From Grimontia marina (GTDB taxonomy: Bacteria > Pseudomonadota > Gammaproteobacteria > Enterobacterales > Vibrionaceae), in contig NZ_FIZY01000014.1 of the NCBI RefSeq assembly GCF_900060185.1, positions 43,019 through 107,018 of the forward strand: a stretch of DNA of 64,000 nt. The letters run 5' to 3'. The position numbers and the translations under genes are program-made. A model generated the notes under the pieces. The model was not told where the DNA came from. It did no database searches and saw only the letters and a program-made list of their open reading frames with translations. This document shows positions 31,513-40,832 of the stretch, one piece after another (positions within the stretch are counted from its first letter, which is position 1; each line of letters starts with the position of its first letter).

Positions 31513-32961
31513 ATGAAATTTATCGTCAAAATTCACCCTGAGGTGATGGTCAAAAGTGAATCTGTACGGAAGCGCTTCACGAAAATTCTGGAAACTAACA
31601 TCCGAAATATTCTTAAGCGAAAGTCAGACGCTATGTCGGTGTTCAACCGTCGTGATCATATCGAGGTTTCGCTAAAAGACGCGGCTGAGCGTGATATTGC
31701 ATTGAGTCTATTGACCAACACACCGGGTATTCACCATGTGTTGGAAGTTGAGCAAACGCCGTTTACTGATCTGCACAACATCTATGAAATCGTATCGGCA
31801 ACGGTGGCACATCAGTTGGAAGGCAAGTCTTTCTGTGTTCGTGCCAAGCGTCGTGGCAATCATGACTTCACGTCTATCGACGTAGAGCGCTACGTGGGTG
31901 GTGGTTTGAACCAAGATGTTGAATCAGCCCGTGTTCAGCTGAAAAAGCCTGACATGGTTGTACACCTGGAAGTAGACAAAGAAAACGTCAATGTGGTTCG
32001 TGAGCGCTTTAAAGGACAGGGCGGCTTCCCACTGGGTACACAGGAAGACGTGTTGAGCCTGATATCTGGCGGTTTCGACTCCGGTGTTTCCAGCTATCTG
32101 CACATCAAGCGTGGTAGCAAAGTACATTATTGTTTCTTCAATCTTGGCGGCGCAGCACACGAGATTGGCGTTCAACAAACCGCCCACTACTTGTGGGAGA
32201 AGTTTGGTTCTTCTGCCAAAGTGAAGTTCATTTCCATTGATTTTGAACCTGTCGTCGCGGAGATCCTTGAGAAAGTCGATGACGGCCAGATGGGTGTCGT
32301 TCTTAAGCGCATGTTTGTGCGAGCAGCTTCCATGGTGGCGGAAAAATTTGGCATCCAGGCATTGGTGACTGGTGAAGCTTTAGGGCAGGTATCGAGCCAG
32401 ACGCTGACCAACTTGCGTATGATCGACAATGTGTCTGACACTCTGATCCTGCGTCCTTTGATCAACTGGGACAAAGAAGACATCATCAATCTGGCTCGTG
32501 ATATTGGTACTGAAGATTTCGCGAAGACCATGCCGGAATACTGTGGTGTGATTTCACGTAAGCCAACCATCAAGGCTGAGAAAGCGAAGTTAGAAGCGGA
32601 AGAAGCGAACTTTGATTTCAGCATTCTGGATAAAGTGGTTTACGACGCCCGAATCATGGATATCCGTGATATCGGCAAGCAGAGTAAAGAAAAAGCGCCA
32701 GACGTTGAACTGGTGGACGAAATTGCTAAAGGTGCCGTGGTGCTGGATATCCGTAGCCCTGAAGAAGAAGACGAAAAACCATTGGAAATTGATGGTGCGG
32801 AAGTGGTGCACATTCCATTCTTCAGACTGGCAACCAAATTCGGCGATCTAGACCAGAGCAAAACTTATTTGCTCTACTGTGATCGGGGCGTGATGAGCAG
32901 GCTGCAGGCTCTCTACCTGCAAGAAAATGGCTACGCGAATGTGAAGGTATACCGTCCGTAA
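31513..32961 (+). CDS. thiI: tRNA 4-thiouridine synthetase ThiI
   Basis: Inserts sulfur for 4-thiouridine at tRNA position 8 and donates sulfur to thiazole synthesis. 482 aa: N-terminal ferredoxin-like and THUMP domains (~60-165), PP-loop [15 protein letters not shown], and a C-terminal rhodanese domain with the catalytic Cys456 in [13 protein letters not shown]. All catalytic features are present, so this is the long, two-function form. Confidence 0.97.
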   Translation: MKFIVKIHPEVMVKSESVRKRFTKILETNIRNILKRKSDAMSVFNRRDHIEVSLKDAAERDIALSLLTNTPGIHHVLEVEQTPFTDLHNIYEIVSATVAHQLEGKSFCVRAKRRGNHDFTSIDVERYVGGGLNQDVESARVQLKKPDMVVHLEVDKENVNVVRERFKGQGGFPLGTQEDVLSLISGGFDSGVSSYLHIKRGSKVHYCFFNLGGAAHEIGVQQTAHYLWEKFGSSAKVKFISIDFEPVVAEILEKVDDGQMGVVLKRMFVRAASMVAEKFGIQALVTGEALGQVSSQTLTNLRMIDNVSDTLILRPLINWDKEDIINLARDIGTEDFAKTMPEYCGVISRKPTIKAEKAKLEAEEANFDFSILDKVVYDARIMDIRDIGKQSKEKAPDVELVDEIAKGAVVLDIRSPEEEDEKPLEIDGAEVVHIPFFRLATKFGDLDQSKTYLLYCDRGVMSRLQALYLQENGYANVKVYRP

Positions 32962-33000
32962 GGCTGATCCGAGAAAGCGTAGCGAGAAGACTTAGAAATC

Positions 33001-33030
33001 AAAAAACCGACCTATCGAGGTCGGTTTTTT
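33001..33030 (+). terminator. Bidirectional terminator between thiI and yajL
   Basis: CCGACCT-ATCG-AGGTCGG flanked by AAAAAA and TTTTTT, between converging genes. Confidence 0.9.
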
Positions 33031-33055
33031 GGTTTGAGGTATACCCAGTGCAGGG

Positions 33056-33655
33056 TTAAGCGAATTTCTTTTCGTAATGGAGGTTGGGAATAATCACCAT
33101 TGGTTCTACGACTTCTCGGGCTTTGTCTTTGCCTGCCAGCAAGTAAACAATCTCAATAGCAAACTCCAACGCAGTGCCCGGACCTTGGCTGGTGATCAGT
33201 TTGTGGTCGTGATCAGTGAAGACCCGACGGCTGTTCTGCTTATCTGCCGGAATATGGTCTATAAATGCTGGGTGGCAGGTTTTATAAGCGTCTGGGAACA
33301 GCTGGTTCTTCTCAATCACCAAAGCAGGCGCTGCACAGATTGCCGCTACCCATTTCTGGTCACACTGCTGCTGTTTAATCATTTCAACAACCAATGCACT
33401 TTCTCCCAAGGCTTTAGCGCCTTCGACGCCTCCCGGTACAACAATGCAGTCAAACTCTTCATCGGCAACTTTGACCAGTGGAATGTCTGCTGTCAGTTTT
33501 ACACCACGTGAACACGTCAAAGTGAGCTCACCATTTTCTGCAGCACTTGCAGTGGTGACGTTAAATCCAGCACGTACCATAACGTCAATAACCGTTACGG
33601 CTTCCATTTCTTCTGTGCCTTGGGCTAGGCACACCAATACGCTAGGCGTGGTCAT
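33056..33655 (-). CDS. yajL: DJ-1/PfpI family protein YajL
   Basis: Member of the DJ-1 (Parkinson disease protein) family; in E. coli YajL protects against oxidative and carbonyl stress. 199 aa: LAQGTEEMEAVTVIDV (conserved Glu that tunes the Cys), VVPGGVEGAKAL, and the nucleophile Cys in VAAICAAPALVI. Its first 14 bp overlap the end of panE, so the two are co-translated. Confidence 0.95.
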   Translation of the reverse strand: MTTPSVLVCLAQGTEEMEAVTVIDVMVRAGFNVTTASAAENGELTLTCSRGVKLTADIPLVKVADEEFDCIVVPGGVEGAKALGESALVVEMIKQQQCDQKWVAAICAAPALVIEKNQLFPDAYKTCHPAFIDHIPADKQNSRRVFTDHDHKLITSQGPGTALEFAIEIVYLLAGKDKAREVVEPMVIIPNLHYEKKFA

Positions 33656-34532
33656 AGGATTGCTCCAAATTCTTGATGGCTTGATACAGCGCCCGGTTTT
33701 CAGGTACCGCTATATCGTGTGATTCTGCTCGGCTGATCAGGTAGCCGGTAATAAAGTCTATTTCCGAGTGACGTTTGAAGTGCACGTCCCGATTCATCGA
33801 AGAGTGGTTTTCTGCGGTGGCTTTCGCGACCTGTAATGCGTGTTGTAAGACGTCACCCGATGCGATGTTTAATCCTTCAGCTTGCATGACCAAAGCGATC
33901 TCTTCACTTAATGTGTTTAGCTGCTCTCGCAAGCTATCAGAAAGCAACTCGCCATTCTGACACTGACGCAGTGCAGTCATAGGATTGATCATACAATTGA
34001 CGGACAGTTTCCGCCAAAGCGCGGTCTGAATATTCTTTTCCCATTGAGCACTGGGTAGAGCATGGCTGAAAACGTCAGCAAGAAAGTCACACTGTTTTCC
34101 ACTGACATTCGCACCACCCAGGCGTGTTTCCCCAAGGCCAGTACGTCGTAATACCGATGGAGAGAGCTTTAAAGCGCCGTGGGAGGTCGTGGCAAGTACC
34201 AGAGGGTTTGTGTCCAGTGTTTGAAGAACAGCATCAGCTGTACCCATGCCGTTGTGCATTAAGACTACTGGGGTATCTGGATGAAGATAAGGCTGTATAA
34301 GATGGATGGCATCCAGCACCTGGAAGGCTTTGACGCAAACCAGAACACAGTCGCTTTCCTCAATGCGAGCGGATTGGTTGCAGGGAAAAATCAGTGGACT
34401 CTGATGTTCGAATCCCAGCGTGATGTCAGACTCTTCTTTGCGGGTGACAAAATGAACCTGATGCCCAGCTTCAAGTAGTTTTAAACCCCATAACGCACCG
34501 ACCGCACCGGCACCGACAAGCGTAAAACGCAT
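33642..34532 (-). CDS. panE: 2-dehydropantoate 2-reductase
   Basis: NADPH-dependent reduction of ketopantoate to pantoate for coenzyme A synthesis. 296 aa: Rossmann motif MRFTLVGAGAVGALWG; LVCVKAFQV with the conserved Lys; the helix MHNGMGT; and the catalytic Lys region ALWRKLSVNCMINPMTAL. AAGGAT precedes the ATG. Upstream partner of yajL, as in E. coli relatives. Confidence 0.95.
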   Translation of the reverse strand: MRFTLVGAGAVGALWGLKLLEAGHQVHFVTRKEESDITLGFEHQSPLIFPCNQSARIEESDCVLVCVKAFQVLDAIHLIQPYLHPDTPVVLMHNGMGTADAVLQTLDTNPLVLATTSHGALKLSPSVLRRTGLGETRLGGANVSGKQCDFLADVFSHALPSAQWEKNIQTALWRKLSVNCMINPMTALRQCQNGELLSDSLREQLNTLSEEIALVMQAEGLNIASGDVLQHALQVAKATAENHSSMNRDVHFKRHSEIDFITGYLISRAESHDIAVPENRALYQAIKNLEQSYDHA

Positions 34533-34601
34533 GCTTCATCCTTATTGTTTAACTGGCTGAAAGCATACCATTGTTGATACAAGAGCCGAACGCAGAAAAG
34601 C

Positions 34602-34627
34602 AAAAAGGCAGCCATTTGGCTGCCTTT
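34602..34627 (-). terminator. Terminator of ompK
   Basis: AAAGGCAGCC / GGCTGCCTTT with a 4-nt loop and TTTTT on the minus strand, between ompK (minus) and the panE start. Confidence 0.82.
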
Positions 34628-34645
34628 CCACAACTAGCATCTATA

Positions 34646-35431
34646 TTACAGGTGCATACCAATGCGGAAGATAACTGCGTCACCGTATCCGTCAACACTC
34701 AGTTTGTTGTAGAAGTAGCGGTAGGTTAGGCCAGTGTAAACTGATTCAGTGATGTCGTACCACAGGCTTACTCCACCATTGTGACCGATTTTACCGTACT
34801 GAAGTGCCGCGTAATCGTCGTTACGATCGAACTCGATTTCATGCCAATTTGTAACCATCATTGGCTGACCAGCGATCTCGAAGTTGTATATTGCAGTCCA
34901 ACCTGCCATGTAGCCGTTGAAACCAGAAGCGTTTGTGTAGCTTTCTAGATTGCCTTCTGCATTGTACTTTTCACCAGTGTTGTCGATAGACAGGTCGTGA
35001 ACACCAATAAATGGATTGAATGACCAGCCCTCACCATTCAGGCCAAGGTAACCAAAGCCCAGAACACGGTTTTGTTCGTTAGTGAATTTGTTGTCTTTAA
35101 GATCGTAAACCTGACCGTAAAGGGTCACTTCATCAACAATTTTGTAGTGAGCTGTGAACTTTGCTGCTTGGCTGCGGCTGTCTGAAGCTTGATCTAGTTT
35201 CTCATACTCATAGAAGCCGTAAACTTGACCCCAATCGAAACCTGCACCAGCTTCAGCACCGATAGTTACATGCTCATCACGAGTATTTTCAACACCACCG
35301 AACTTGTCGTCACCGTTAGTCCATTTCAGGTAGTCTGCATATACGTTTGCAAAACCGTAATGATATTCCGCTTGAGCTGGAACAGCCGCAGCTGCTGCCA
35401 GAACGCTAAGTGCTACTACTGATTTACGCAT
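34646..35431 (-). CDS. ompK: OmpK/Tsx family nucleoside-type porin
   Basis: Outer-membrane beta-barrel of the nucleoside-specific channel family; vibrio OmpK is also the receptor of phage KVP40. 261 aa with a clear signal peptide (MRKSVVALSVLAAAAAVPAQA, then EYHYGFANVYADYLKW). Alternating aromatic beta strands continue to the C-terminal VIFRIGMHL. Single gene, with its own terminator and a 256-bp spacer upstream. A nucleoside channel fits the purine-salvage genes elsewhere in the window, though true substrate range is unproven. Confidence 0.9.
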   Translation of the reverse strand: MRKSVVALSVLAAAAAVPAQAEYHYGFANVYADYLKWTNGDDKFGGVENTRDEHVTIGAEAGAGFDWGQVYGFYEYEKLDQASDSRSQAAKFTAHYKIVDEVTLYGQVYDLKDNKFTNEQNRVLGFGYLGLNGEGWSFNPFIGVHDLSIDNTGEKYNAEGNLESYTNASGFNGYMAGWTAIYNFEIAGQPMMVTNWHEIEFDRNDDYAALQYGKIGHNGGVSLWYDITESVYTGLTYRYFYNKLSVDGYGDAVIFRIGMHL

Positions 35432-35654
35432 CTTGAGTTCTCTTTACACTGTCAGAAAAGAAATGGCAAAGACACCTATTGGTTGGACCTCCGCCGTAAC
35501 GGGCGCCATTCTATGGGAAAGTTCAAAAAATAAAATGCAATGAAATCGCAATCATTTTCTAATTGTGATTTAGATCCCGTTGAAAAGGAATGTATTAGAG
35601 ATATGTGTTTCAAAAGATGATCAGAAAGGCGGTTTAAACAGGATTTGAGATATG

Positions 35655-35678
35655 AATCCGCGACAATTGTCGCGGATT
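35655..35678. repeat. 24-bp perfect palindrome behind ampG
   Basis: AATCCGCGAC and GTCGCGGATT surround AATT, giving a perfect 24-bp palindrome 9 bp after the ampG stop. It lacks a T tract on either side, so it is not a standard terminator; it may be an RNA-stabilising hairpin or a protein site. Confidence 0.6.
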
Positions 35679-35687
35679 AAACACAGA

Positions 35688-37082
35688 TTAGGCCGTTTTC
35701 TGCATGTCTTGCAGCTTTTTAAAGTGCTTTCTGAGCCCAACAATCATGGCAAGGCTTGGAATGACCATGATTGTGGTGAGGATGAAGAAGAAGGACCACG
35801 GATCAAGCCAGCTGATGTTGTGAGTCCATTCAAACTGTTCAATCCAGTCGACCAATGAGCCACTGAAGGACGAGAGGGTTGTCCTGCCAAGGTTGCCCAG
35901 AGACGCCAGCAAAGCATATTGGGTTGCGGAGAACGCCCTGCCTGTAAGGAAAGTCAGGAAGGATACAAAAGCAATGGTTGCAAATGCACTGGTAAAGTTA
36001 TCCACGATAATGGTTGCCAGGAACAGGTTCTCATTCGGTCCAACCTGCGCCATCAGCGCAAACATCAGGTTACTGGCAGCCATAGCAATACCACCAATCA
36101 GAAGCCCTTTAACGACGCCGAAGCGAACGTTAATCGCGCTGCCAATCAAAGTGAAAACAACAGTGGCTCCCCAACCGATCAGCTTAGAGTAATAGCCAAT
36201 CTGTTCATTGCTGAACCCCACTTCTTTGTAAAAGACGATCGACATACGGCCGAGGAAGGCTTCACCAATCTTGAACAAAAATACAAAGAGGAGAAGAGTG
36301 AGTGCGACTTTTACACCATTGCGTCTGAAGAATTCAGCAAAAGGTTCAACGATGGTCACTGAGAACCATACCGGAATGCTGTTCTCGCCTTGATTTAATC
36401 GCTTAGCGTAACGTGATTCAGCTTCAGCTTGCAGTTTGTCTCGTTGTGAGTCCGGCTCGCCAACAAATAGCGTAAACAGAATAAGAAGCACAATAAAACC
36501 TGCCATGCCGTAGTAAACGCCATTCCAGCCTATTGAATCAGCATTGATAAAAGCGAAATAGCCAGGAAGGCTGTAACCTGTCCACCAACCAATCACAGCC
36601 ATGGCGGCAGCCTGCGGCATTTTGGACTTTTCCTGCTCACCAAAACTGTCTATACGGAATGCATCTACAGCGATATCTTGGGTGGCCGAAGCCAGCGCAA
36701 TGGTGAATGCAAGAACAGAGGTTAGCCAAAGGTTAAATGAAGGGTTGGTATTGGCAATGAAAAGTGTACAGACCAACATAATGACCTGCATCAGTAAGAT
36801 CCAACTGCGTCGTTGACCCAAGGTGCGGTGCAGCACGGGTAATTTTACCCGGTCAATCAGTGGCGCCCACATCCAGTTGATCGCATATACCGCGAAAATA
36901 GAACCGAATAAACCGATTGCTGTTCTGGTAAGGCCTGCGTCTTTCAGCCAGCCTGACATGTTTGAACCAATTAAAAGCAATGGAAAGCCGCTTGCGCAGC
37001 CCAACATGAAGACCCATAGGAGTCTGCGGTCAAGATAGCTATTCAGCGTCTCGCGCCAAGTTGGATGGGAAGAGGGGGACAT
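35688..37082 (-). CDS. ampG: Anhydromuropeptide permease AmpG
   Basis: Inner-membrane MFS transporter that imports anhydro-muropeptides for cell-wall recycling and thereby signals beta-lactamase induction. 464 aa, 12 or more membrane segments. Family signatures are GCASGFPLLLIGSNMSGWLKDAG at the start and ATQDIAVDAFRIDSF in the middle, then RAFSATQYALLASLGNLGRT. Neighbourhood (yajG, bolA) is the same as in E. coli. Last gene of a five-gene minus-strand cluster starting at rlmG. MltF in this window produces the type of fragment it imports. Confidence 0.93.
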   Translation of the reverse strand: MSPSSHPTWRETLNSYLDRRLLWVFMLGCASGFPLLLIGSNMSGWLKDAGLTRTAIGLFGSIFAVYAINWMWAPLIDRVKLPVLHRTLGQRRSWILLMQVIMLVCTLFIANTNPSFNLWLTSVLAFTIALASATQDIAVDAFRIDSFGEQEKSKMPQAAAMAVIGWWTGYSLPGYFAFINADSIGWNGVYYGMAGFIVLLILFTLFVGEPDSQRDKLQAEAESRYAKRLNQGENSIPVWFSVTIVEPFAEFFRRNGVKVALTLLLFVFLFKIGEAFLGRMSIVFYKEVGFSNEQIGYYSKLIGWGATVVFTLIGSAINVRFGVVKGLLIGGIAMAASNLMFALMAQVGPNENLFLATIIVDNFTSAFATIAFVSFLTFLTGRAFSATQYALLASLGNLGRTTLSSFSGSLVDWIEQFEWTHNISWLDPWSFFFILTTIMVIPSLAMIVGLRKHFKKLQDMQKTA

Positions 37083-37131
37083 CAGTGTACGTCCTTGTTA
37101 TCTGTATAGGGTAGAACCATGCTACCGTGCT

Positions 37132-37497
37132 TCAAGGACGAATGCCACGTGCAAACCGGGGCAATTTTTCTTTATTGATCAGATAGCAAGCACACTCTTT
37201 GAGACGTTGGTTCACAAAACGGTTACCCCGCAATTCGTCTTCTCTGCGGGATTCGATGAGGTAGAGAAGATACCAGTAAACTGACTCGTAGTCGTCTTCT
37301 GAAGGACCGCCGGATATTGACAGTTGCCACCAATCCATAAACTGGTTTTGGCTGGAGTTTACTAAATTGTCGTAGGAGGCTTGGTGGAGAATGTAACGAA
37401 TGACATCAGCAGCAAATGCCGGTGCATGTTGTCGAACATGTTCTCCGGCAAGCTCATCATTATTGGTTTCGGGATTGTCTGCAACGAGTTTTAGCAT
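37132..37497 (-). CDS. Conserved-looking protein of 121 aa, unknown
   Basis: I do not recognise the family. Soluble, no signal peptide; moderately acidic N-terminal half, aromatic-rich middle (NQFMDWWQLSIS, YESVYWYLLYLIES) and a basic C-terminus (NKEKLPRFARGIRP). It fits in the gap between ppiA (18 nt upstream) and ampG (49 nt downstream) with all three on one strand, which supports a real gene. AAGAGG lies unusually close (about 2 nt) to the ATG, so translation may depend on ppiA. Confidence 0.72.
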   Translation of the reverse strand: MLKLVADNPETNNDELAGEHVRQHAPAFAADVIRYILHQASYDNLVNSSQNQFMDWWQLSISGGPSEDDYESVYWYLLYLIESRREDELRGNRFVNQRLKECACYLINKEKLPRFARGIRP

Positions 37498-37515
37498 TCC
37501 CTCTTGACCTGTTAC

Positions 37516-38082
37516 TTAATTGATAATAAGAATCTTCTCGATCAGTATAGGTTGTTGAGGAACATCACGCATGCGAGCCTCGGGGATTGTGATGGTCTTA
37601 ACCTTTGCCATTTTCTCGACGGTGTTAAAACCTTCAATGACTTTGCCGAACACTGTGTAGCCGTATTTATGACTGTTACCATCCAGGTTACTGTTATTCC
37701 GTAGATTAACGTAGAATTGTCGCGTCGCAGAGTCTGGAGCCTTACGCCTCGCCATCGCAATCGTTCCACGCTCGTTACCTAGCCCATTCTTTGATTCGTT
37801 AACCACTTCACCATAGGTATTTGGACGTGGTTTGAATGACGCATCGTAACCACCTCCTTGTGCAACGAATCCAGGGATAACACGGTGAAACTGGGTGCCC
37901 ACATAGCTTCCATCTTCCACATATTTGAGGAAGTTCTCTACGCTTTTAGGTGCTTTTTCTGGGTAGAGCTCTAGTTTGAAGTTACCCACGCTGGTTTCAA
38001 CGCTAACCACAGGGTTTGCTGCCATAGCCTGGGCAGCAAACAAAGAGATGACAACAAGTACAGTTTTTAACACATTTTTCAT
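37516..38082 (-). CDS. ppiA: Peptidyl-prolyl cis-trans isomerase, cyclophilin type
   Basis: Periplasmic cyclophilin that speeds proline isomerisation in secreted proteins. 188 aa: signal peptide (VLKTVLVVISLFAAQAMA) and cyclophilin core FHRVIPGFVAQGGG, GTIAMARRKAPDSATRQFYVNL, YGYTVFGKVIEG. TAATG overlap with yajG couples the two. In E. coli, ppiA is not in the ampG cluster, so its insertion here is a lineage feature. Confidence 0.93.
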   Translation of the reverse strand: MKNVLKTVLVVISLFAAQAMAANPVVSVETSVGNFKLELYPEKAPKSVENFLKYVEDGSYVGTQFHRVIPGFVAQGGGYDASFKPRPNTYGEVVNESKNGLGNERGTIAMARRKAPDSATRQFYVNLRNNSNLDGNSHKYGYTVFGKVIEGFNTVEKMAKVKTITIPEARMRDVPQQPILIEKILIIN

Positions 38083-38654
38083 TAGAAGTTCTCGTTCATA
38101 AATGTCATGAGTTGTTGGTCACGCGCAATGTCTTGCAATACGGCTTCGAGTAGGCTGTTCAGGGCCATTTCCATGTCTTCTACAGATGCGCTGGTAGAGC
38201 CTTCAGTGGTCGATTTACCAGTATAGCGCTTCACGAACTTGTTCTGACCATTATCGGCAACCAATTGGATCTGAACGTTGGTGTTCATAGTATGGGAGAA
38301 AACACTGTGCTCTACCTTCACTAAGGCATCAAGCAGATCCATGCGTAGCTTACCTTTGCTGTCAGCAACCACTTTATAGCCTTGTGAATTTAACTGACGG
38401 ATAAGCGCATCTTCCAATACCACACGCACGTTTGAGGTAGCCTGAATTGGTTGTACATTTTTACGGCCATTATCCACTACGGCAACAAATTGTGCGGTAC
38501 GCAGGTCGCGGCTCTCTACCGTAACCGGTTTACTTTGCGCGACTGGTACGGATGAGACTGAAGGCTGAGGCGCAATCGTCATCTGAGGTTCGCGGGGGGA
38601 CGAGCAAGCAGTCAGGCCCAGTAACAGTCCGGAAACAAGCAGTAGTTTTTTCAT
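38082..38654 (-). CDS. yajG: YajG family lipoprotein
   Basis: Outer-membrane-directed lipoprotein of unknown role. 190 aa with lipobox LLGLTACSS. The mature part reads SNVRVVLEDALIRQLNSQGYKV and ends with an alpha-helical MALNSLLEAVLQDIARDQQL, typical of the YajG family. Three nt separate it from rlmG. Synteny with ampG and bolA matches E. coli and supports the name. Confidence 0.9.
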   Translation of the reverse strand: MKKLLLVSGLLLGLTACSSPREPQMTIAPQPSVSSVPVAQSKPVTVESRDLRTAQFVAVVDNGRKNVQPIQATSNVRVVLEDALIRQLNSQGYKVVADSKGKLRMDLLDALVKVEHSVFSHTMNTNVQIQLVADNGQNKFVKRYTGKSTTEGSTSASVEDMEMALNSLLEAVLQDIARDQQLMTFMNENF

Positions 38655-38657
38655 GAG

Positions 38658-39809
38658 TTAACGCATCCCTTTAGAGTCAGGCTGTTTATAAGCCTCGACA
38701 ATAACAAACTTACGGTCAGAAGCAATGACTTGTGCATTGCCAAAAAGACGTTTCAATTTAGCATGATAGCCGAGGTGGCGGTTCCCAATCACTACAATGC
38801 GCCCATTGGGTCCAAGAACCCGTCTGGCGTCACAAAACATTTGCCAAGCGATGTGATCCGTCACTGTGTTCAGTTGATGGAATGGTGGGTTACATAACAC
38901 CAAGTCAGCACTGTTTGGCTCAAAACCATTCAAGCAGTCGTTGACTCTGCAATCGAAACGTCCCGCTGTAATACCATGTTTAAGCAGGTTAGCAGATGCT
39001 GATGCCACAGCCATGTGACTTTCGTCCACGGCAGTCACTTTGGCCTGAGGGTTACGGCGTGCAGCTTCCACTGAAAGCACCCCGTTTCCGCATCCTAGAT
39101 CAATGATATGTTTGAAGTCTTCGTTACTTGGAATATGTTTGAGCATCAAGTAGGCCGCAATATCTAGACTTTCCGAAGAAAACACATTGGCATGGTTTTG
39201 CAGCGTCATTTGGTAATCAGTAACATCAAAAGACGTGGTTTCAACAGGTGCTGATCCAAGTTGCTTTTCTTTCAGACAGAAAATCAACCGTGCTTTTTTC
39301 TTGGCCAGTGAGGTGTGTGTAGTACCAATATGTTTTTCGAACAGTTTGAGCGTTGATGTGTGAATATCTTTCGTTTTTGCGCCTGCGATAACTTGCACAC
39401 CTATTCGCGAGTATTGCGATATTTGCTGGAGTTGCCAAACCAAAAAACGTGTGTATTTCGGAAGCTTCATCACAATGATATCAGCATCGTTCGGCAATGG
39501 TTCTAGCGATGAAATAAAATTCACACTGTTCAGGTTATTTTTACTGAGGTTCGCATCAGCACTGATTTGGGCGAGATGTGAATCGCTGGCAGCGGTAACG
39601 TGGTACCCTTTTTCTGCAGCCCAACAGCTTATTGCGCCAAAACCATCGTTTAGCACGAGAAGATGGCTACCTGCTGGCAGTTCGGCCTGTTCCAGTTGTT
39701 CAATCAAGTATTCATCAGCCGCATCCCATGCTTGCAGAGTGTCGTTTTTCTGGATGGGGTAACGGCGTAAAGAAAATGCCTTACCGGAAATGTCTAATGT
39801 TGTCTTCAT
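38658..39809 (-). CDS. rlmG: 23S rRNA (guanine-1835-N2) methyltransferase
   Basis: SAM-dependent methylation of G1835 in 23S rRNA. 383 aa: an N-terminal inactive methyltransferase-like domain that aids RNA binding, and a C-terminal catalytic domain with the SAM motif IIDLGCGNGVLSVEAAR and the N2-guanine motif LVLCNPPFHQ. First gene of the cluster rlmG-yajG-ppiA-unknown-ampG, divergent from bolA. Confidence 0.95.
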   Translation of the reverse strand: MKTTLDISGKAFSLRRYPIQKNDTLQAWDAADEYLIEQLEQAELPAGSHLLVLNDGFGAISCWAAEKGYHVTAASDSHLAQISADANLSKNNLNSVNFISSLEPLPNDADIIVMKLPKYTRFLVWQLQQISQYSRIGVQVIAGAKTKDIHTSTLKLFEKHIGTTHTSLAKKKARLIFCLKEKQLGSAPVETTSFDVTDYQMTLQNHANVFSSESLDIAAYLMLKHIPSNEDFKHIIDLGCGNGVLSVEAARRNPQAKVTAVDESHMAVASASANLLKHGITAGRFDCRVNDCLNGFEPNSADLVLCNPPFHQLNTVTDHIAWQMFCDARRVLGPNGRIVVIGNRHLGYHAKLKRLFGNAQVIASDRKFVIVEAYKQPDSKGMR

Positions 39810-40021
39810 GAGAGGTATCGGCGAAGTGCTTGTGAGAATAGAGTATATTGTCGCAAATAATATACCGAAAACGGCGCAATATGCAGGTTGTGTTGGGATT
39901 TATTTGTATTGACTGACTCATGGAAAAAGTGCCAACGCTAAACCATGAATTTCTGCAGTTGATTGAGATTCAGAACCAACCCAGTGCATTCAGCCCGTTA
40001 CGTTTAAAGCCAGAGGGAACA

Positions 40022-40345
40022 ATGAAAGTTCAGCATAGAATTGAGGAAAAACTCAATACCGCTTTTTCACCGGTGCATTTGGATGTGAAAAACGAAAGTT
40101 ACATGCATAACGTACCGGAAGGGGCAGAAAGCCACTTTAAAGTCACCGTTGTCAGTGAACAGTTTGAAGGAAAACGCCTTATCGCAAGGCACCGTGCGGT
40201 AAACCAGGCTCTGAGTGAAGAATTGCAAAATGATATCCATGCACTTGCAATTCATACTTATACTGAAGGGGAGTGGCGTGAAATAAATGAGCAGGCTCCG
40301 GTCTCTCCGCCATGTCACGGTGGCTCTGTTTTAGATACCGAGTAG
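40022..40345 (+). CDS. bolA: BolA family protein
   Basis: Stress-related regulator that also pairs with monothiol glutaredoxin through an Fe-S cluster. 107 aa: [20 protein letters not shown], then the cluster/nucleic-acid loop [18 protein letters not shown] and [13 protein letters not shown]. The longer frame from 39920 lacks a Shine-Dalgarno; GAGGGA 5-6 nt before 40022 decides the start. Ends with an intrinsic terminator. Confidence 0.94.
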   Translation: MKVQHRIEEKLNTAFSPVHLDVKNESYMHNVPEGAESHFKVTVVSEQFEGKRLIARHRAVNQALSEELQNDIHALAIHTYTEGEWREINEQAPVSPPCHGGSVLDTE

Positions 40346-40357
40346 TGATTGACAATG

Positions 40358-40379
40358 GGCTGTTTTAAACAGCCTTTTT
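40358..40379 (+). terminator. Intrinsic terminator of bolA
   Basis: GGCTGTT / AACAGCC around TTA, followed by TTTTT. Confidence 0.85.
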
Positions 40380-40380
40380 A

Positions 40381-40832
40381 GCGCAGTAAGGAAAATCACT
40401 ACTGGATATCAGTCGTAAAGCTTGGGACCAAAACCGTCCTGAAATGTGAGCAGATGTTAAAAAATCTGAGTGTATTAGCGTGTCCGAGATGACGACAGGT
40501 CTACGTGATAGATGTTATTTCTCTAACAACTAATCTACATCACGTTTGCACCATAAGTTGTGCACCTGCTCATACTTATCGCTTACAATTGAGCATAGTT
40601 TGTTCAGTTGCTGAAAATTCAGGGTGTATCACGGTGATTGCCGTGGAATAGCGACTTTGGTTGATGATAGAATCCACCGCTTGAAAACTGACCCCATGCC
40701 TCGAATTGTTGCGGGTTGGTGATGAGGAAGTTGCGAAGGTGAGCGGATGAATCGCTCAGCCAGACAGTGGAAAGTCGTGTATTAAACTGCGCAATAACAG
40801 AATTTTTTCCCGTTAATGTAGTGCAAGTGCGT
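40381..40832 (+). promoter_or_regulatory. Long upstream region of the nqr operon, with an inverted repeat
   Basis: About 450 bp without a gene before nqrA. An interrupted inverted repeat at 40503-40545 (ACGTGATAGAT ... ATCTACATCACGT, about 19-nt spacer) may be a regulator site. TGATAGAAT near 40663 could be a -10. Nothing else was recognised. nqrA itself lacks a good Shine-Dalgarno. Confidence 0.4.
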
